Shown: positions 45,588 through 57,476 of the stretch, piece by piece | Position numbering within the stretch: position 1 is the stretch's first letter | Layout: every line of letters starts with the position of its first letter | Assembly (NCBI RefSeq): GCF_030253575.1 | Contig: NC_080566.1 | Location: 12,603,501-12,667,500 of the forward strand | From: Rhododendron vialii | Lineage: Eukaryota > Streptophyta > Magnoliopsida > Ericales > Ericaceae | Length of the DNA stretch: 64,000 nucleotides | Reading direction: 5' to 3' | The notes under the pieces: model-generated | Databases searched by the model: none | Seen by the model: only the letters and a program-made list of their open reading frames with translations | Told to the model about the DNA's origin: nothing | Position numbers and translations under genes: made by a program

Positions 45588-45823
45588 GGAGAAGTTTTTC
45601 AGTGCCGGGTGGGCACCGGCCACGTGGTGCCGAGCACCATCTCGGCCGTCCAAACGTTTTTTGGACGGTCCAGATCTGTTTGGATAATTTTTAAGTATAA
45701 AATTACCAGAACACCCCCCTCAAGCCCAAATAGATCTGGACCATCCAAAACATGTTTGGACGGCCGAGATGCGTGCTCGGCACCATGTGACCCATGCCCG
45801 CTCGGGCACTGAAAAATTTCTCC
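45588..45823. mobile_element. Foldback MITE with about 100-bp inverted arms
   Basis: The left arm (GGAGAAGTTTTTCAGTGCC...GGTGCCGAGCACCATCTC...CCGTCCAAAC) and right arm are imperfect inverted copies around a centre near 45705. Flanks GTCTAAA and ATCTAAA agree at six of seven bases and may be the target duplication. No transposase is present; the superfamily is unclear. Confidence 0.75.
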
Positions 45824-46973
45824 ATCTAAAGGGACATGCCATCTACTGGCACAGATTCAAGCAGATATTAATTCCTTTAATTTATCTTCACTTTTCTTCA
45901 TTTTTTCGTACTTTTTGGGATAAGTAGGAAGAATCCGCTATCATTTTTAGAAATTTAGTCTCCAAAATAAAAGTATAGTCTTTATATTTGGATACACAAA
46001 AATAAATTTGGAGACCAAATCTCTAAAAGTGAAGATGGATTCCTCTAAGATTCTCTAAAAAAGTACGAAAAAATAAGAAAGGACGAGATAAATTACAAAT
46101 TTTCCCTCAATAGATCACGTACATTCTCCTTCTGTACTTCCATGTGCACTGGTAGAGCCGAGTGCAGACAGTTGCTGTCTTTCTTTCGGTTGAAGACCGT
46201 TGCCTTCTTGTGGCTGTTGTGTAATACCTGAATCTTAAGCCATGACAATTGGATTTGGAGATGCTGTAGGGCACCCACCGTACTCTACAGCGTGTAGTGT
46301 TGCCAATCTGACCGTCCATTTCCGCACGGACGGCTCAGATTTAACACGACAATGGTATCAAATCACCCTTTTCTCTTCTCTCCCAGGCTCTCTAGTGCCA
46401 TTTGAACCCCAGGGTCCTTTAGCTACACATGCCTCTGAGGCTAAACTACCAGAACAGGGAAACCCAAAAAAAAAAAATTGCAAACATCAGCTAACTACAG
46501 GAAAAGGAATCACATATACCAATCCAACGAGCCGGCCCAGGCACACAACATGCACAATATTCGGCACAACTTGTTTATATGGCAGCGTCTCATTGGTAAC
46601 ATAATAATTCGTTATTTTTCAACTACTAAGGAGACGCTTCCACCTTAGCATGTCGTACAAAATGTTGTGCATGTTGTGTTCATAGACTATGTGCCTGTCC
46701 AATACTCCCAACTTGCATATCATACAGGAACATGGAAAATTTATCATCTTATCAATGGTGGAAGATAGAAAAAGAAGGCGTCTCAACGTATGAAACTATG
46801 TAAGGCCTATATGTGTATGATACTGATCCTTCATTGATTAAGAAGCTTAGACCATAAATATCAAGCTCCTCGCCCACTGTATTACTATGCACAACTTATG
46901 ACCTACTAATACACCACAACCAACGCAACAAACATCGAACCCACCAGTGCATCGGATTCTCCAAGAAACCTTG
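45824..46973. other. 3' flank of the HHP gene; no other gene seen
   Basis: This is spacer and presumed 3' untranslated region of the minus-strand gene ending at 46974. I see no repeat with clear ends. Confidence 0.5.
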
Positions 46974-49900
46974 TCAACACCCCTCCATATCGCGCCACCG
47001 GAGGTAAAGTAACCCCGCACGGTAATGCGTGAACGCCCCTGCCACCACCAACACGTGAAAAATATGGTGACTTTGGCCCGCAATGTCAAACTTACCGGGC
47101 ATCCACCGCTCTGGAATCCTCATGGTATAAATCAAAGCCCCTATTCCGTAGAATAATCCCATCAAAACTTCGTACCCAGTAGTATAAATTGCCTCTGGGC
47201 GGTTCCGGAACAAGATAAGCTTGTGCAGGATTGGAGCTATCCCGGACACGCCCATCCCGAAAAATAGGGACGCACGAATGTGACGGTATTCTGGTTTCTG
47301 GAAGACCGGAAGGAGAGAAGCCAACATCGTGGCGATTCCCAAAAGGGTGATGAATCCGAGGTAGAGGTTGCAGAAGAAGGGGTAGCACATGAAGGAGTAG
47401 TAGACGGGAGGGTAGAAGGAGGTTGAGATGAGAGCTGAGATTCCAGCGTAGTCGAGCCGAAGCATGATGTATGAAAGCCGCGGGGAATGGCACGCGAGTA
47501 GGTGGCACGTGCTGCTGGCGAGCAAGCAGAACATGGCCCCACCCAAGAAGGCAAAGAATGGCCACCGCGTGATTGGACGGAACATCAGGGGTGCAATCGC
47601 ATTTGCCAGGTCTTCTTTCGCAGTCCACTGCATTTTGAGCAAATAAAAGAATTAAGAACTTTAAACGTTTCAGGGAAACAAAAAATTGTCGTCTTCAAGG
47701 CATTACATATCATCAAATTTTGTCGTCATCCCTATCATCTATATTCTGGGGATCCAATTAGCAGATAGTTGGAGTAGAAAGTGACAGTGCTATCAACTGC
47801 TATTTCACATAAATTTTCTCCTCAAATTCGTTTCATCTACAAGAACTGTGAAGTTCCTCTTGAAACCACATCGAAGCAAAGAAGATTGTATTAACATGAC
47901 AATGGCATTAAGCACTAAGTAGTAGTAGTGATGAGAACAGCTGTAGTCTAAGCATAATGTATTGATTACCAAAATTTAAACCATGTTTGATATTCAGACT
48001 CAAATTTTAGAACTAATTATAGAACGATACCACATTTGATAGAAATTTATTCACATTTCTTACTTACTATGTCTAGCGGATAAACTATTCAAGTACACAA
48101 CTTTAGAAGCTCGGAATGCCTTTGTGCAGGCCCTCACTCAAACAAGGATGTCACAAACACAGAAAGATTTGCCACTCATAGATAAGGTGTCTTAAACTAG
48201 AAGCTCAAAGTGACATGGAGAAGTTGTCACAAAATCATATTCCCCACAGACTAAAATAAAAGTGCCACAGATTTAACCAAAAGATGTTACAATAACTTTG
48301 GTTCAGTTTGGACAAATTTCTCAGCCTCCAATATCAAGATCCACGTATCTGGCACAAAGTATAGGTGGTGAATCACTATTGTATGAGAAATCTCAAGCAA
48401 ATGGCCTTTGAAAGGTTGGAGTCCTCCCTCATAACTAGGTAAACTAAGATTAAAGGCTCAAGACTACAGTTCCCAAATCGCAAAAAATGATTAATGTTTC
48501 GCTGTGGACACCATTAAAAAAGGTTTTTCCCCACATTACAATTTTGAAGAGTTCGACTGTCTACTTGGTTCCTTGGATGGTAGAAGATCGAACAAAAAAA
48601 ACAGAGCTCAAAGATGAAGCTAAAGAGGGAGGAAGTTCAACTAAATTGCAACAGACTCGTAAACAGGTGTTAAAAATTTGCTGAAGGAAAAAACAGTGAC
48701 AAATATTCCAATAGCATGTGCTGATAGCCTGACAATACGATACCAAAGGTATCATGATATGCATGCAACTATTTGGCCTAACCTGGAAACAATTAACCAC
48801 TTGTATTGACATGGAACGTATAGGATAATGCCCAAAGTATGATTCAGAAGGGGAAAATGTTCCAAGATCTCAAGCCAACCTATGAAGAAGGGCTACAGAT
48901 TTGCAGCATTTGCACATAACTATTAGACGGGAGGAGATTTTATTAGCAACCACAAAACCAATGAGGACCTTACCAGAACACCAACATCTGTGTGGTTCAC
49001 ATGAAATAGCCTCCCAGGCAAACACTTTGTGAGGAGATCTACGACATGCCAAGTCGATGGTGATGGCAGCAAACCCATCGAAGGCAACGACTTTGTTAGC
49101 TCCTCACGAAGTCTGTGCAAATCAGGCATGTTGGGTAAAGAAGGCAGGCAAGCCAAAAGTTCTGCATGCAGTTTGTGGAGATCAGCTCTCTTCAGCACAT
49201 CAGGGATATGTTGCAGACCGTGGAAATCCACAACCTTTGGAACCTTCATCGCAGTGTATATTGTCAAGGCAAGAAAAAGGAAGAAGCCAATCAAATGCCT
49301 GTAGCAAAATGAAATTAAACTTCAAGGCATGTTAATGTAGACTTGAGCTTACAAAGTTAAATGGCGAGTTACATATATCCTAACCATAGCCATTTCACGG
49401 AACAACATATTGCAGGCATTTACCAATACAGTAGTGACACAGAACCAACAGTAGCAACTAGCAAGACAACAAACCTTGTTTTGAGAGTCTCAATGGTGGT
49501 AAATGGTAATTATAAATCCAAGGAAACAAAAAGCCCAAGGGCACAACCTCAACAAACAAAACTAACAGGGCATATAACTAGCAGAACATGTTTGTGTGCT
49601 CACAAGTCACAACACCCATGCAAATTTTGCAGATGAACATAATTTTCTCATGCCCATCTCAGCTACGCTTAATTGAAAAGATCTGAAAACAAATAAGAAC
49701 CTCCTTTGTCCCAAGAGTCACTGTGTTCCCCATAAACAAAGTTATGCAGTTGAGTTCACCCGAAAAAGAAAGTTATGAAGTTAAACTCACAACAAAAGAA
49801 CAAAAAAATTAAGTTTCGACATTGTATTACTATTCTCCATCATCATAGCCCAAAATAGTGCAACCTACGAAAGGGTTGATCAAATTGTGCAGGAAAATAA

Positions 49901-52383
49901 CCAACCCCTGTAAGGCTGTAATAGCTCAAAAGTCTATTATCAGCACAGAATCCACAGTCATTTTAGAGGACCTTTACTTTATTACTCTTTTTTGGTTAAG
50001 GCAAGCTTGTAAAGCTGACAACATAGAGAGTGAGCATTTGCAAAAAATGGAAAAGTAACAATGTGCAGTGTTATGTGGCATTATTACTCCCATCATTCGG
50101 CTTAATTCCCATGCATTCTTCAAACTGGACAACAAAAAGAAACGTTGCACGGTATCATTTTTCTTTAGTTCAGTAGGTGGTAGGCAAAGAGGATAAGACA
50201 TTCATTGGGACCAAAACCAAGGCATAAGGCGTAAACCCCCTATCATCCTCGAAAAATGATGCTGATAAAACTTTGGGTAAAATTAAAGTTGTTTATAGAA
50301 TGCTACTATCATTTTCCAAGGACTTTGACTACCCCTCTAGGAAGAGTCGATAAAAGTGTTACCATCAGTTTTCTTCTCTTCACTTCAGACCAGACCAAGG
50401 GTTTATCTACTGATTCACCATGCAAAGTAAAAGACGGTTCTCGAAGACTCAGTTAAGTAACTTCTCTCAACCTAAATTGGTTTCACTTCGCTTTTTGCCT
50501 CAGGAGGGTAACTAAATACGTCTCTTGAAACGCCAAGATTGAAGAATTGTTCCAAGCTTCTAGTCATATCTAAGAGGAGAGAGGACAGCCCATGGAGATG
50601 CAATTAGTAATGTAGGGAGATCTTGAATGTTGAGCACAAGATGAAAGCTTTGGTTGGATGATGCATCCCCTAACTGATTCCATGGAGGAAGACTTGGCCA
50701 AAGAGAGGCATGCACACAGGGTTCTTATGTTGATGATAATTTGTCTCATTAGCTCGTATTTCTTAATTTTCCTCTCTCATTTCTTTTTGAACGGCTTTCC
50801 TTTCTCTTTTTTAATGCTTTATTGGATTTTATCTCCTCTAAAATGTATCTTTTTCAGCTTCTCTTCTATGGCAAGTTCCTTTATGTAACATTTGAAGAAC
50901 CCTACCTCAAAATCTATGCAATAGCCAAGCTTAAATTTTTTTTACAGGATGATAGGAGTGAGGTTTAATATAAATCAGGCAAGTTAGCAATAAAATAAAC
51001 CATAATAATTTAATGCCACGAAGGTGTCCTGCTATGACATGATGGAGAAAAGCTCAAGGTCAATTGCTTAGGTGCAGGTGAAACAGACCAGTCAGGGCAT
51101 GCCTCATAGGTGGCATACCAACAAGTCAAGACAATTTATATGGATCCTGGCACTACAGCAAATACTCTTTAAGTCGGCAAGTTAGCCGCAAGGTTTGCTC
51201 TTATTACGCACTTACACCTTAAAGAACTATACCTCCATTCTCTTGTTACATAAGGCCCTCGATATCTTCACATAACCAACACAACTATTAATGGCACCAA
51301 CCCTCATTGAGAGGGGAAAAAAAAAACCACCTTTTAATCTGGTAAATAAAGTTGTCAGTAATATCTCAACTATCATTCTTTTGTTCCTAGTTGGCTAAGT
51401 GGGTTAGCAACACAAATCCAAGTCATAGTTATAATAATTACAGCCACCTTTTTTCTATTGTAATTATTACCAATTATTACAGCCAACTCTTTTTGTCCTT
51501 GCCAAACTACATTTGATTCCACCTTCCCTTCATAACTGTCTTTTGATTTTTGCACCCTTCCCTTCATCCGGTATAAAAGTTTAATAAAGCGGTCACTATA
51601 TGTCCCCATAATTCACTAACTAGAGAATAGAAGAAACTAATGTCTAATTGGCTGGATTAGACATGAGATTAGACTACATGAACCATGAAACTGCGTTCCA
51701 GCAGTTGAACGCAACAAGTTGTGGAGGGACTGACGTCAAGAACTTGTTTGATTGGCTGGATTAGACATGAGATTAGATCACATGTACCATGAAACCAAGT
51801 TTCAAGCGGTTGAACGCAACACTTGGTGGAGGGACTAAAGTTATACTATCCATTTGACAACTAATACCACAAAACATTGGGATACGCAATACCTTATGGC
51901 GTGTTAGGGAAAATTCCCCCACCCTTTTTCCGGTGGGATCCATACGAGCATATATCCGCCACTAATAGTCAGATCAATCAAATGGGGCCTAAATTTATTA
52001 CATCGAAAAGATGAAAAAAAGATAATGAGCATCAAAGTATTCTATTCCCATTGGAGCATTATGGAAAAAAACCCACAACAATCTGACAATAAAAAAGGGG
52101 GAGTTTGGCGAAAATCTTACGTCCAGACATTGAGGGTCTCGTTATGAATGGTGAAAATGCTTAGCAAAATCTGCTTTAACGGCCATTCGGATCGATAATG
52201 CCCGATAATGTACTCATTGTCCTTCAAATACGCAGGCAACGAGTGGTACTCCACCAGCTGGTATTTCACCTTCTTCCACAATCTCTTCCCCTTCCCATCT
52301 TTTTTCAAAGAACGATCGAGCCCATCGTCATTCGGTTCGGAACAAACCCTAGAATCCTCACAAGCTTTTGGATTCTTACCCAT
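46974..52383 (-). CDS. Heptahelical transmembrane protein, PAQR/HlyIII family (HHP4/5-like)
   Basis: Three exons: 52383-52121, 49298-48974 and 47627-46974. Donors are TGGAC/GTAAGA and TTCTG/GTAAGG; acceptors are GCTACAG/GCATTT and AATGCAG/TGGACT. The spliced frame gives 413 residues. A basic N-terminus with KVKYQLVEYHSLPAYLKDNE leads to the PAQR motif NETLNVWTH (81-89). A long loop between helices 1 and 2 (about 100-190) is typical of HHP4/HHP5. Then come SSTCHLLACHS, LRLDYAG and the C-terminal AGQSHHIFHV. The histidines of SSTCH and SHHIFH are the expected zinc ligands of this fold. Relatives are adiponectin-receptor-like membrane proteins; the plant forms are reported to respond to stress hormones and sugars. 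Intron 1 is 2.8 kb and intron 2 is 1.35 kb. A 5' UTR intron (52552-52387) is likely. It appears intact. Confidence 0.93.
47628..48973 (-). other. HHP intron 2
   Basis: This 1,346-bp intron lies between GTAAGG (48973) and AAAATGCAG (47628). It is AT-rich with no recognised insertion. Confidence 0.85.
49299..52120 (-). other. HHP intron 1
   Basis: This 2,822-bp intron lies between GTAAGA (52120) and GCTACAG (49299). Around 51640-51840 a phrase of about 100 bp (GATTGGCTGGATTAGACATGA-like, then TTGAACGCAACA) occurs twice, a local duplication. No gene is seen in it. Confidence 0.85.
51643..51840. repeat. Tandem duplication of about 100 bp in HHP intron 1
   Basis: ATTGGCTGGATTAGACATGA occurs near 51649 and again near 51752. 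Each is followed by a CATGAACCATGAAAC/CATGTACCATGAAAC type phrase, GGTTGAACGCAACA or a near match, and GGAGGGACT. Confidence 0.8.
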
Positions 52384-52386
52384 CTT

Positions 52387-52552
52387 CTGTTCACACCAAG
52401 TTCAAGCGGAAATTAAGGATATTAACGTAAATTCGCTTATAAAGACATCAATTGGCTTGCCATGGTAGAAAATAATAATCACTGAATAGGTAGTCAAAGA
52501 ATTGTCATCAATAACTGCATACGCATACACCCACATATACAAATATATATAC
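52387..52552 (-). other. Probable 5' UTR intron of the HHP gene
   Basis: On the minus strand CATTACTG/GTATATAT (donor at 52552) and GTGTGAACAG/AAGATGGG (acceptor at 52387) bracket 166 bp of AT-rich sequence directly before the start codon. This is inferred from splice-site look only. Confidence 0.5.
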
Positions 52553-52728
52553 CAGTAATGGAAGAAGTGCGCCGGCGGAGAAGACCCACAAGGAGATTCT
52601 TTTGTATAATTGACAAGAGCTGAAGAATACACTCAGGTGGATGAGTATGAGAGAGAAGGGAGAGGATTTCGAATGATTGCTTTGGAGGAGGGTTTCGAAT
52701 GATGATGGAATACAAAGAAGTGGCAAGA

Positions 52729-52730
<2 letters not shown>

Positions 52731-52763
<33 letters not shown>
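52731..52763. repeat. GA microsatellite near the HHP 5' end
   Basis: (GA)n of about 16 units lies within the presumed 5' leader of the minus-strand HHP gene, where it reads as (CT)n. Confidence 0.95.
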
Positions 52764-52766
<3 letters not shown>

Positions 52767-52953
52767 GGTTCGGAGACCACACGAAGAGGGTGATTGTTCG
52801 TTTTAGGTTGAGGATTTGGCACGGTTAAGACTCTAGGACAACGACTTCATGAAAAATAGGAAGCGATGACGTAGATATTTGGAAAATTTTCAAATTTGCA
52901 CCTGAACTTCACCTCAATACGCAGGAGTATCTCATAGGAGGTTTATTTATTTA

Positions 52954-52958
<5 letters not shown>

Positions 52959-52984
<26 letters not shown>

Positions 52985-53387
52985 GAGGAATTTTCAAGTG
53001 AGGGATCCCTCATCTTGTTAAAATGAGGAACTTTTATTTTCCGATCAAATTTTGAAAATTCGAACCATTCAATGTGTGCAGAACATAATTTTAAGGGTTC
53101 ATGTGAGAAATCAGCAAAAAAAATGACCGGGAATGGCGTCATCCGAACAGTTTTTTTTGAACCGTTCAATGAAAACTGCTCGGATGAAGCCCTTCTCGGT
53201 CATTTTTTTTGCTGATCGGTTCAAAAAAATTGCTTGGATGAAGCCCTTCTCGGTCATTTTTTTTGTTGATTTCTCGCGAGGACCCTTAAAATCACGTTCT
53301 GATCACTTTGAGCGGCTCGGATTATCGAAATTCAATCAGGAAGGGGAGTCCCGTATTTTAATAAAATGAGAGATCCCTCACCGGAAC

Positions 53388-53426
<39 letters not shown>
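52959..53426. mobile_element. MITE set in a TA microsatellite (Micron-like layout)
   Basis: (TA)n at 52959-52984 and (TA)n at 53393-53426 flank a 408-bp element. Its ends are inverted relatives: GTGAGGGATCCCTCAT on the left, GAGAGATCCCTCACC on the right. Inside, the phrase GATGAAGCCCTTCTCGGTCA occurs twice. An element that sits within a (TA)n tract and splits it recalls the Micron-type MITEs of rice. No coding sequence is present. Confidence 0.65.
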
Positions 53427-53429
<3 letters not shown>

Positions 53430-55042
53430 ATCCATATTATAAAATAGAAGAGTGTGGAGACAAGTTGTTGGAATGGCTAGGATTGATTTGATCCAAGGGC
53501 TGAGAGGCATTCTCCTCATCTCATTAAAGAGCCCACAATTTTATTACACAACTGCCATACTTCGTCTTTTCCACAAACGAACGTTTCAAACCCAAGCAGC
53601 TCCGACTCCGACTCACGGATGCACCCCCGCTGGCCCCCTGCCTCGCCTAGCAATGGAACGCGCCCGGACACAGCAACCCCACGAAAAACCCCTCTTGGCC
53701 CTCTTCCCTCTCTGCTTTTGAGAAGGTATGTTTGTCCACGAAAAACCCCTCTTGACCAACCCCACAAACGTTTCCCTCTTTGTTTAGGAGAATTCCTAAA
53801 TTAAATGCATGTTCAAGAGAATGCCTACAATGTGTTTGTGAAATTGCATGTGACTGGGTTTTGTGTGCTTTGATTGTGCTACGTTTCCTACAACGTGTTT
53901 GTTGAATAATTAGTGTTGCATGTGACTGGGTTTTGTGTGCTTTGATTGTGCTACGTGTTTGTGAAAATGCCTACAACCTGTTTGTGAAAAAGCATGTGAC
54001 TGGGTTTAGTTGAATAATTAGAGATTGGAGTCGTTTTTCTGCTCCTCCACCCAAGGGGCTTTTTTGGGCTCTTGGGAAACCATTGGGTTGCTCCTCTTTT
54101 CCATTTTGTAATGCCCCAATATGTATGTCACTTTTCAAAATCCGAATGCTAAACCTAACTCTTTGAAGTAGCTACAATTGGGTTCCATGATAAGTGCATC
54201 AACGTGGACCATTGATTGCATGAAAAAACCCATAATAGGCAGAAAAAACCAACAAAATGAGGAGCCCCAGTCAGAGGAAATGATCTATCCAAATTGCAAA
54301 GCTGAAGTTACCCATCATTATAGCCTTTTGGTGACCTTTTTGTACCCGACTTTTCCATAACCATCTTTCCCAATGTTGGCAATCAATTTCATTTTTCATT
54401 CTCTCATTTTTTATTCTCACGGACAAACACTCGATCACGGTAGAAAATTGGGTTTTTTCCTCATCTTTTATGGGGCTCTAAATTTTTTTTCTCTCTCATC
54501 TTTTGCTAGGAAATAGTGGCTTCGGGGGTTTAACCTTTCATTTTACAATCGTTGTTGATGCTAATTCATTTTTTTCTCTTTCCAGGTAATTGTATGGGAT
54601 AGGGGCAAGAGTTTAATCGCCCTTTAATACTTTCATCATCATCAAGATTGGAAGCTTGCTGTGGGAGTGGTACGCTTTTTTAGCTTTTTTGATCTTTCTG
54701 CTTTTGACCAATCACTCTTTCTTTCCTCGCCGAAGATCGCTCTTTCTCCAATAACACTCCAATATGGTCTAAAATTAATTTGTAGGGGTGACTGATTAGT
54801 TTTAGGGCACTTCGGTGGACTTTTTAGTTTTAGGGGACCTTGGCAGTGTGGGATTCATAGAGGGTTTTTTTTTGCAATCGGCAAACATTATGATGATCAC
54901 AGCTAAGTTAGAGCTAGCATCCTTCAACCCTTGAAGCATCTCGATATTCTCATCTCTATGAGTTTATTTTTTTCCAAGTTTTTAGGCTTTGTGTTCCAGT
55001 GAAAACTCTTTGATCCTAACTGTCGCTTTGTGTTCCAGGAGC
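53427..55042 (+). other. Helitron 5' noncoding region
   Basis: About 1.6 kb lie between the Helitron terminus and its first likely start codon at 55043. The region contains near-repeats of GTGACTGGGTTTTGTGTGCT (about 53850-53945) and T-rich stretches. It presumably holds the promoter and leader. No gene is supported. Confidence 0.5.
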
Positions 55043-57462
55043 AATGGAACTTTCTAAAGGGAAAGGGAAGGCCATCTGTGTATCCAAGGGAAAGAAATCT
55101 CTGCTGGATGGTGATTTGGAAAAAACTGTAAGATAAACTTTAACTCTTCATTTTTTATTTTCTATTGATCACTGTTCTTCATTTTTCATTTTCTATTGAT
55201 TACTGTTCTTCATTTTCTATTGTATAGGTTAGGTTTCTTTGAGAAAAGAATGTTGGCGTAGTGATCCGTGATGAGCAAGAATTGAATCAGATTTGTATGC
55301 ATGGGGTATGTCTATAATTACATCAGGATGTTTGTTAGTACATATATTCTGAAATACTGTTAATCTTATTCTTTTCTTAAGGAAAAAGCAAAGGCAATAG
55401 CAATTTGTGGAGGTAAAGAAAATGTTGCACCTAAAGTGGTATGATTTTGTACACATTCCTTCAAGTTCTCTCTCTTTTTTTTGGGACCAATAATTTTTAT
55501 TGTCTTTTCTATATCAAGATTCTAAAGTTAATTCATCCACCACGTAGGCACCTAATGATAATGTAATATCAAAGGCCCAATGCTTACGACATGAACGAGA
55601 GAGAGCAGGAGAATGCATTCAACCGAGGCGGCCCACATTCTTTTCGTCCTTAACACCAAGTCGTCGTCGACGTGCATGCTTAGAACGTGGCATGATGGCA
55701 ACAAATATCAATCAATTGACTTCTACATCTATAGAAATTCCAGCACCAAAGCGAGCAATGCTTTCACATGCCTTTCAGTCATCATCAGTTGTGGTGCTTC
55801 CTAAAACACCAAATTTGAGGGACTATTCTGCAATAACTGTGGATAGTATGCTATGTCATCATGAAGCCTAGCCACACCAACATGAGGTATTGAATATCGA
55901 AGAATCTGTAGCTATGCCGAGCATTATCGAAGAATCTGATTCTGAAATGTGTCATCCTTCAATGCCTCCTCGGAATCTCGAAGAAGAGTTTCTAGCCGTG
56001 GCAACTCCTCCACGGAATATTGACGAAGAACTTCTACCTATGCCGGACACATCTTTAGCTCCAATTCATCGGTAAATTTTTTTCAACATTTGTCTTTGAT
56101 ATGTTTCTATTTCTATACCTTTTTTTGTCTGTTTTTACTTCATGTTTGTGTTAACATGTATATGTAGGCTACCTCCTAGAAATCAATCTATTTTTTCATT
56201 TGTCTTTGATATGTTTCAATTTCTATACCTTTTTTTTTACTTCACATATGTATTAGCATGTATATGTAGGCTACCTCCTGGAAATCAATCTATTGATGAT
56301 GAGTTAGAGGAGGATGAATCTACAAACGTAGGGGTTGATCCTCAAACTAATAGATATCTCAATCGTCATTATCTCGGGAGGATGGATGTATCATGTCTTC
56401 ATTGTAAAGCCTTGCATTGGATGGGTGAAAGATTGACCAATTCATCTTTAATACATCCACTTTTTGGAATTTGCTGCCTGCAAGGAAAGATTAAGCTACC
56501 ATCCCTTATTGCACCACCGTTGGCGCTACAAGAGTTATACGATGGCAATGATGTGCGATCAAAATCATTTTGTCATCATAGTCGAGAGTATAATGCAACT
56601 AATGCTTTTACAAGTCTTTGGTGCTAAATTAGATACAAGAGTGCTTAACGGAAGAGGGCCTTTATCGTTCATTATCCATGGTGAATTACGTCATCAAACA
56701 GGATTATTGCTGCCACAGCCAGGGAATGAAGCAATTTATTCTCAGCTGTACATATACGACCCTGAGTCTGCTCTAAATGCTCGCAATCACAGAAATCTAC
56801 ACTGGAGAAGAGATGTCCTCGAGACAATTCAAGATAGTTTGTTGGCATTTAATCTGTTTCCTGTTAAATTTCTTCGAGCTTTTGAGATTTTGAATCAATC
56901 TGAATCAGTGGGACAAAATTTACTTGCTTATCTTCATTACAGTTCATCAACCAATCGTCGGAGGTATAATCTCCCAACAGCAGATGAGATTGCAATAATT
57001 CTACCTGGCAATGGAACCGAGAAAAGTGGAATGAGAGATATTGTGTTGCATTTGAGAGGAAATAATAGGCTAATGCGAGTTAATGAATGCCACCCGGCTT
57101 ATTTACCATTGCATTATGTTCTATTGTTTCCCCGTGGTGAGATTGGATAGAAACCTGAGATGAGACATTGGGATGTACGAACCAAACAATACACAAATAA
57201 AAGACTGACTCAAATGGAATTTTATAGCTTTTGTTTGTTTCAACGAGACTCAGAGTACTCAACCATTTTACGAGCTGAGAAACTATTCCAGGAGTTTATC
57301 GTAGATGCTTGGGCAGCAACTGAGCAAAATCGACTGAACTTCATAGGCTGAACCAAGGGAAAATTCGATCCGAACTTTACCAGGATCTCGCAGATATTGG
57401 TCCTAATGGGTTAGGGCCTGGTCAAGTTGGTAAACGAATTATTTTGCCATCTTCGTTCCCTT
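55043..57462 (+). pseudogene. Helitron Rep/helicase protein, N-terminal part
   Basis: The first exon probably starts at 55043 (MELSKGKGKAI) and ends before GTAAGA near 55128. A basic, arginine-rich exon (FFSSLTPSRRRRACLERG, near 55640-55690) and an acidic exon with repeated PPRN motifs (55890-56071) follow. From 56270 the sequence matches the Helitron_like_N upstream region (LGRMDVSCLHCKALHWMGER, then GELRHQTGLLLP, YIYDPESALNARNHRN, ADEIAIILPG and HPAYLPLHYVLLFPRGE). There is a frame change near 56620, a TAG in place of Trp at 57148-57150, another frame change near 57345 and a TGA at 57462-57464. It is non-functional. Confidence 0.85.
56087..56300 (+). repeat. 110-bp tandem duplication across a Helitron splice acceptor
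   Basis: CATTTGTCTTTGATATGTTT begins at 56087 and again at 56197. Each copy runs through a T-rich tract and ATGTATATGTAG into CTACCTCCT(A/G)GAAATC. Intron end and exon start are thus both doubled, giving two candidate acceptors. Confidence 0.88.
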
Positions 57463-57476
57463 GATGTCCCAGATAT

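Noticed and set aside
47092-47628. A 178-residue frame overlapping HHP exon 3
   Set aside because: It is an out-of-frame shadow; the HHP frame carries the PAQR motifs and joins correctly to the other exons.
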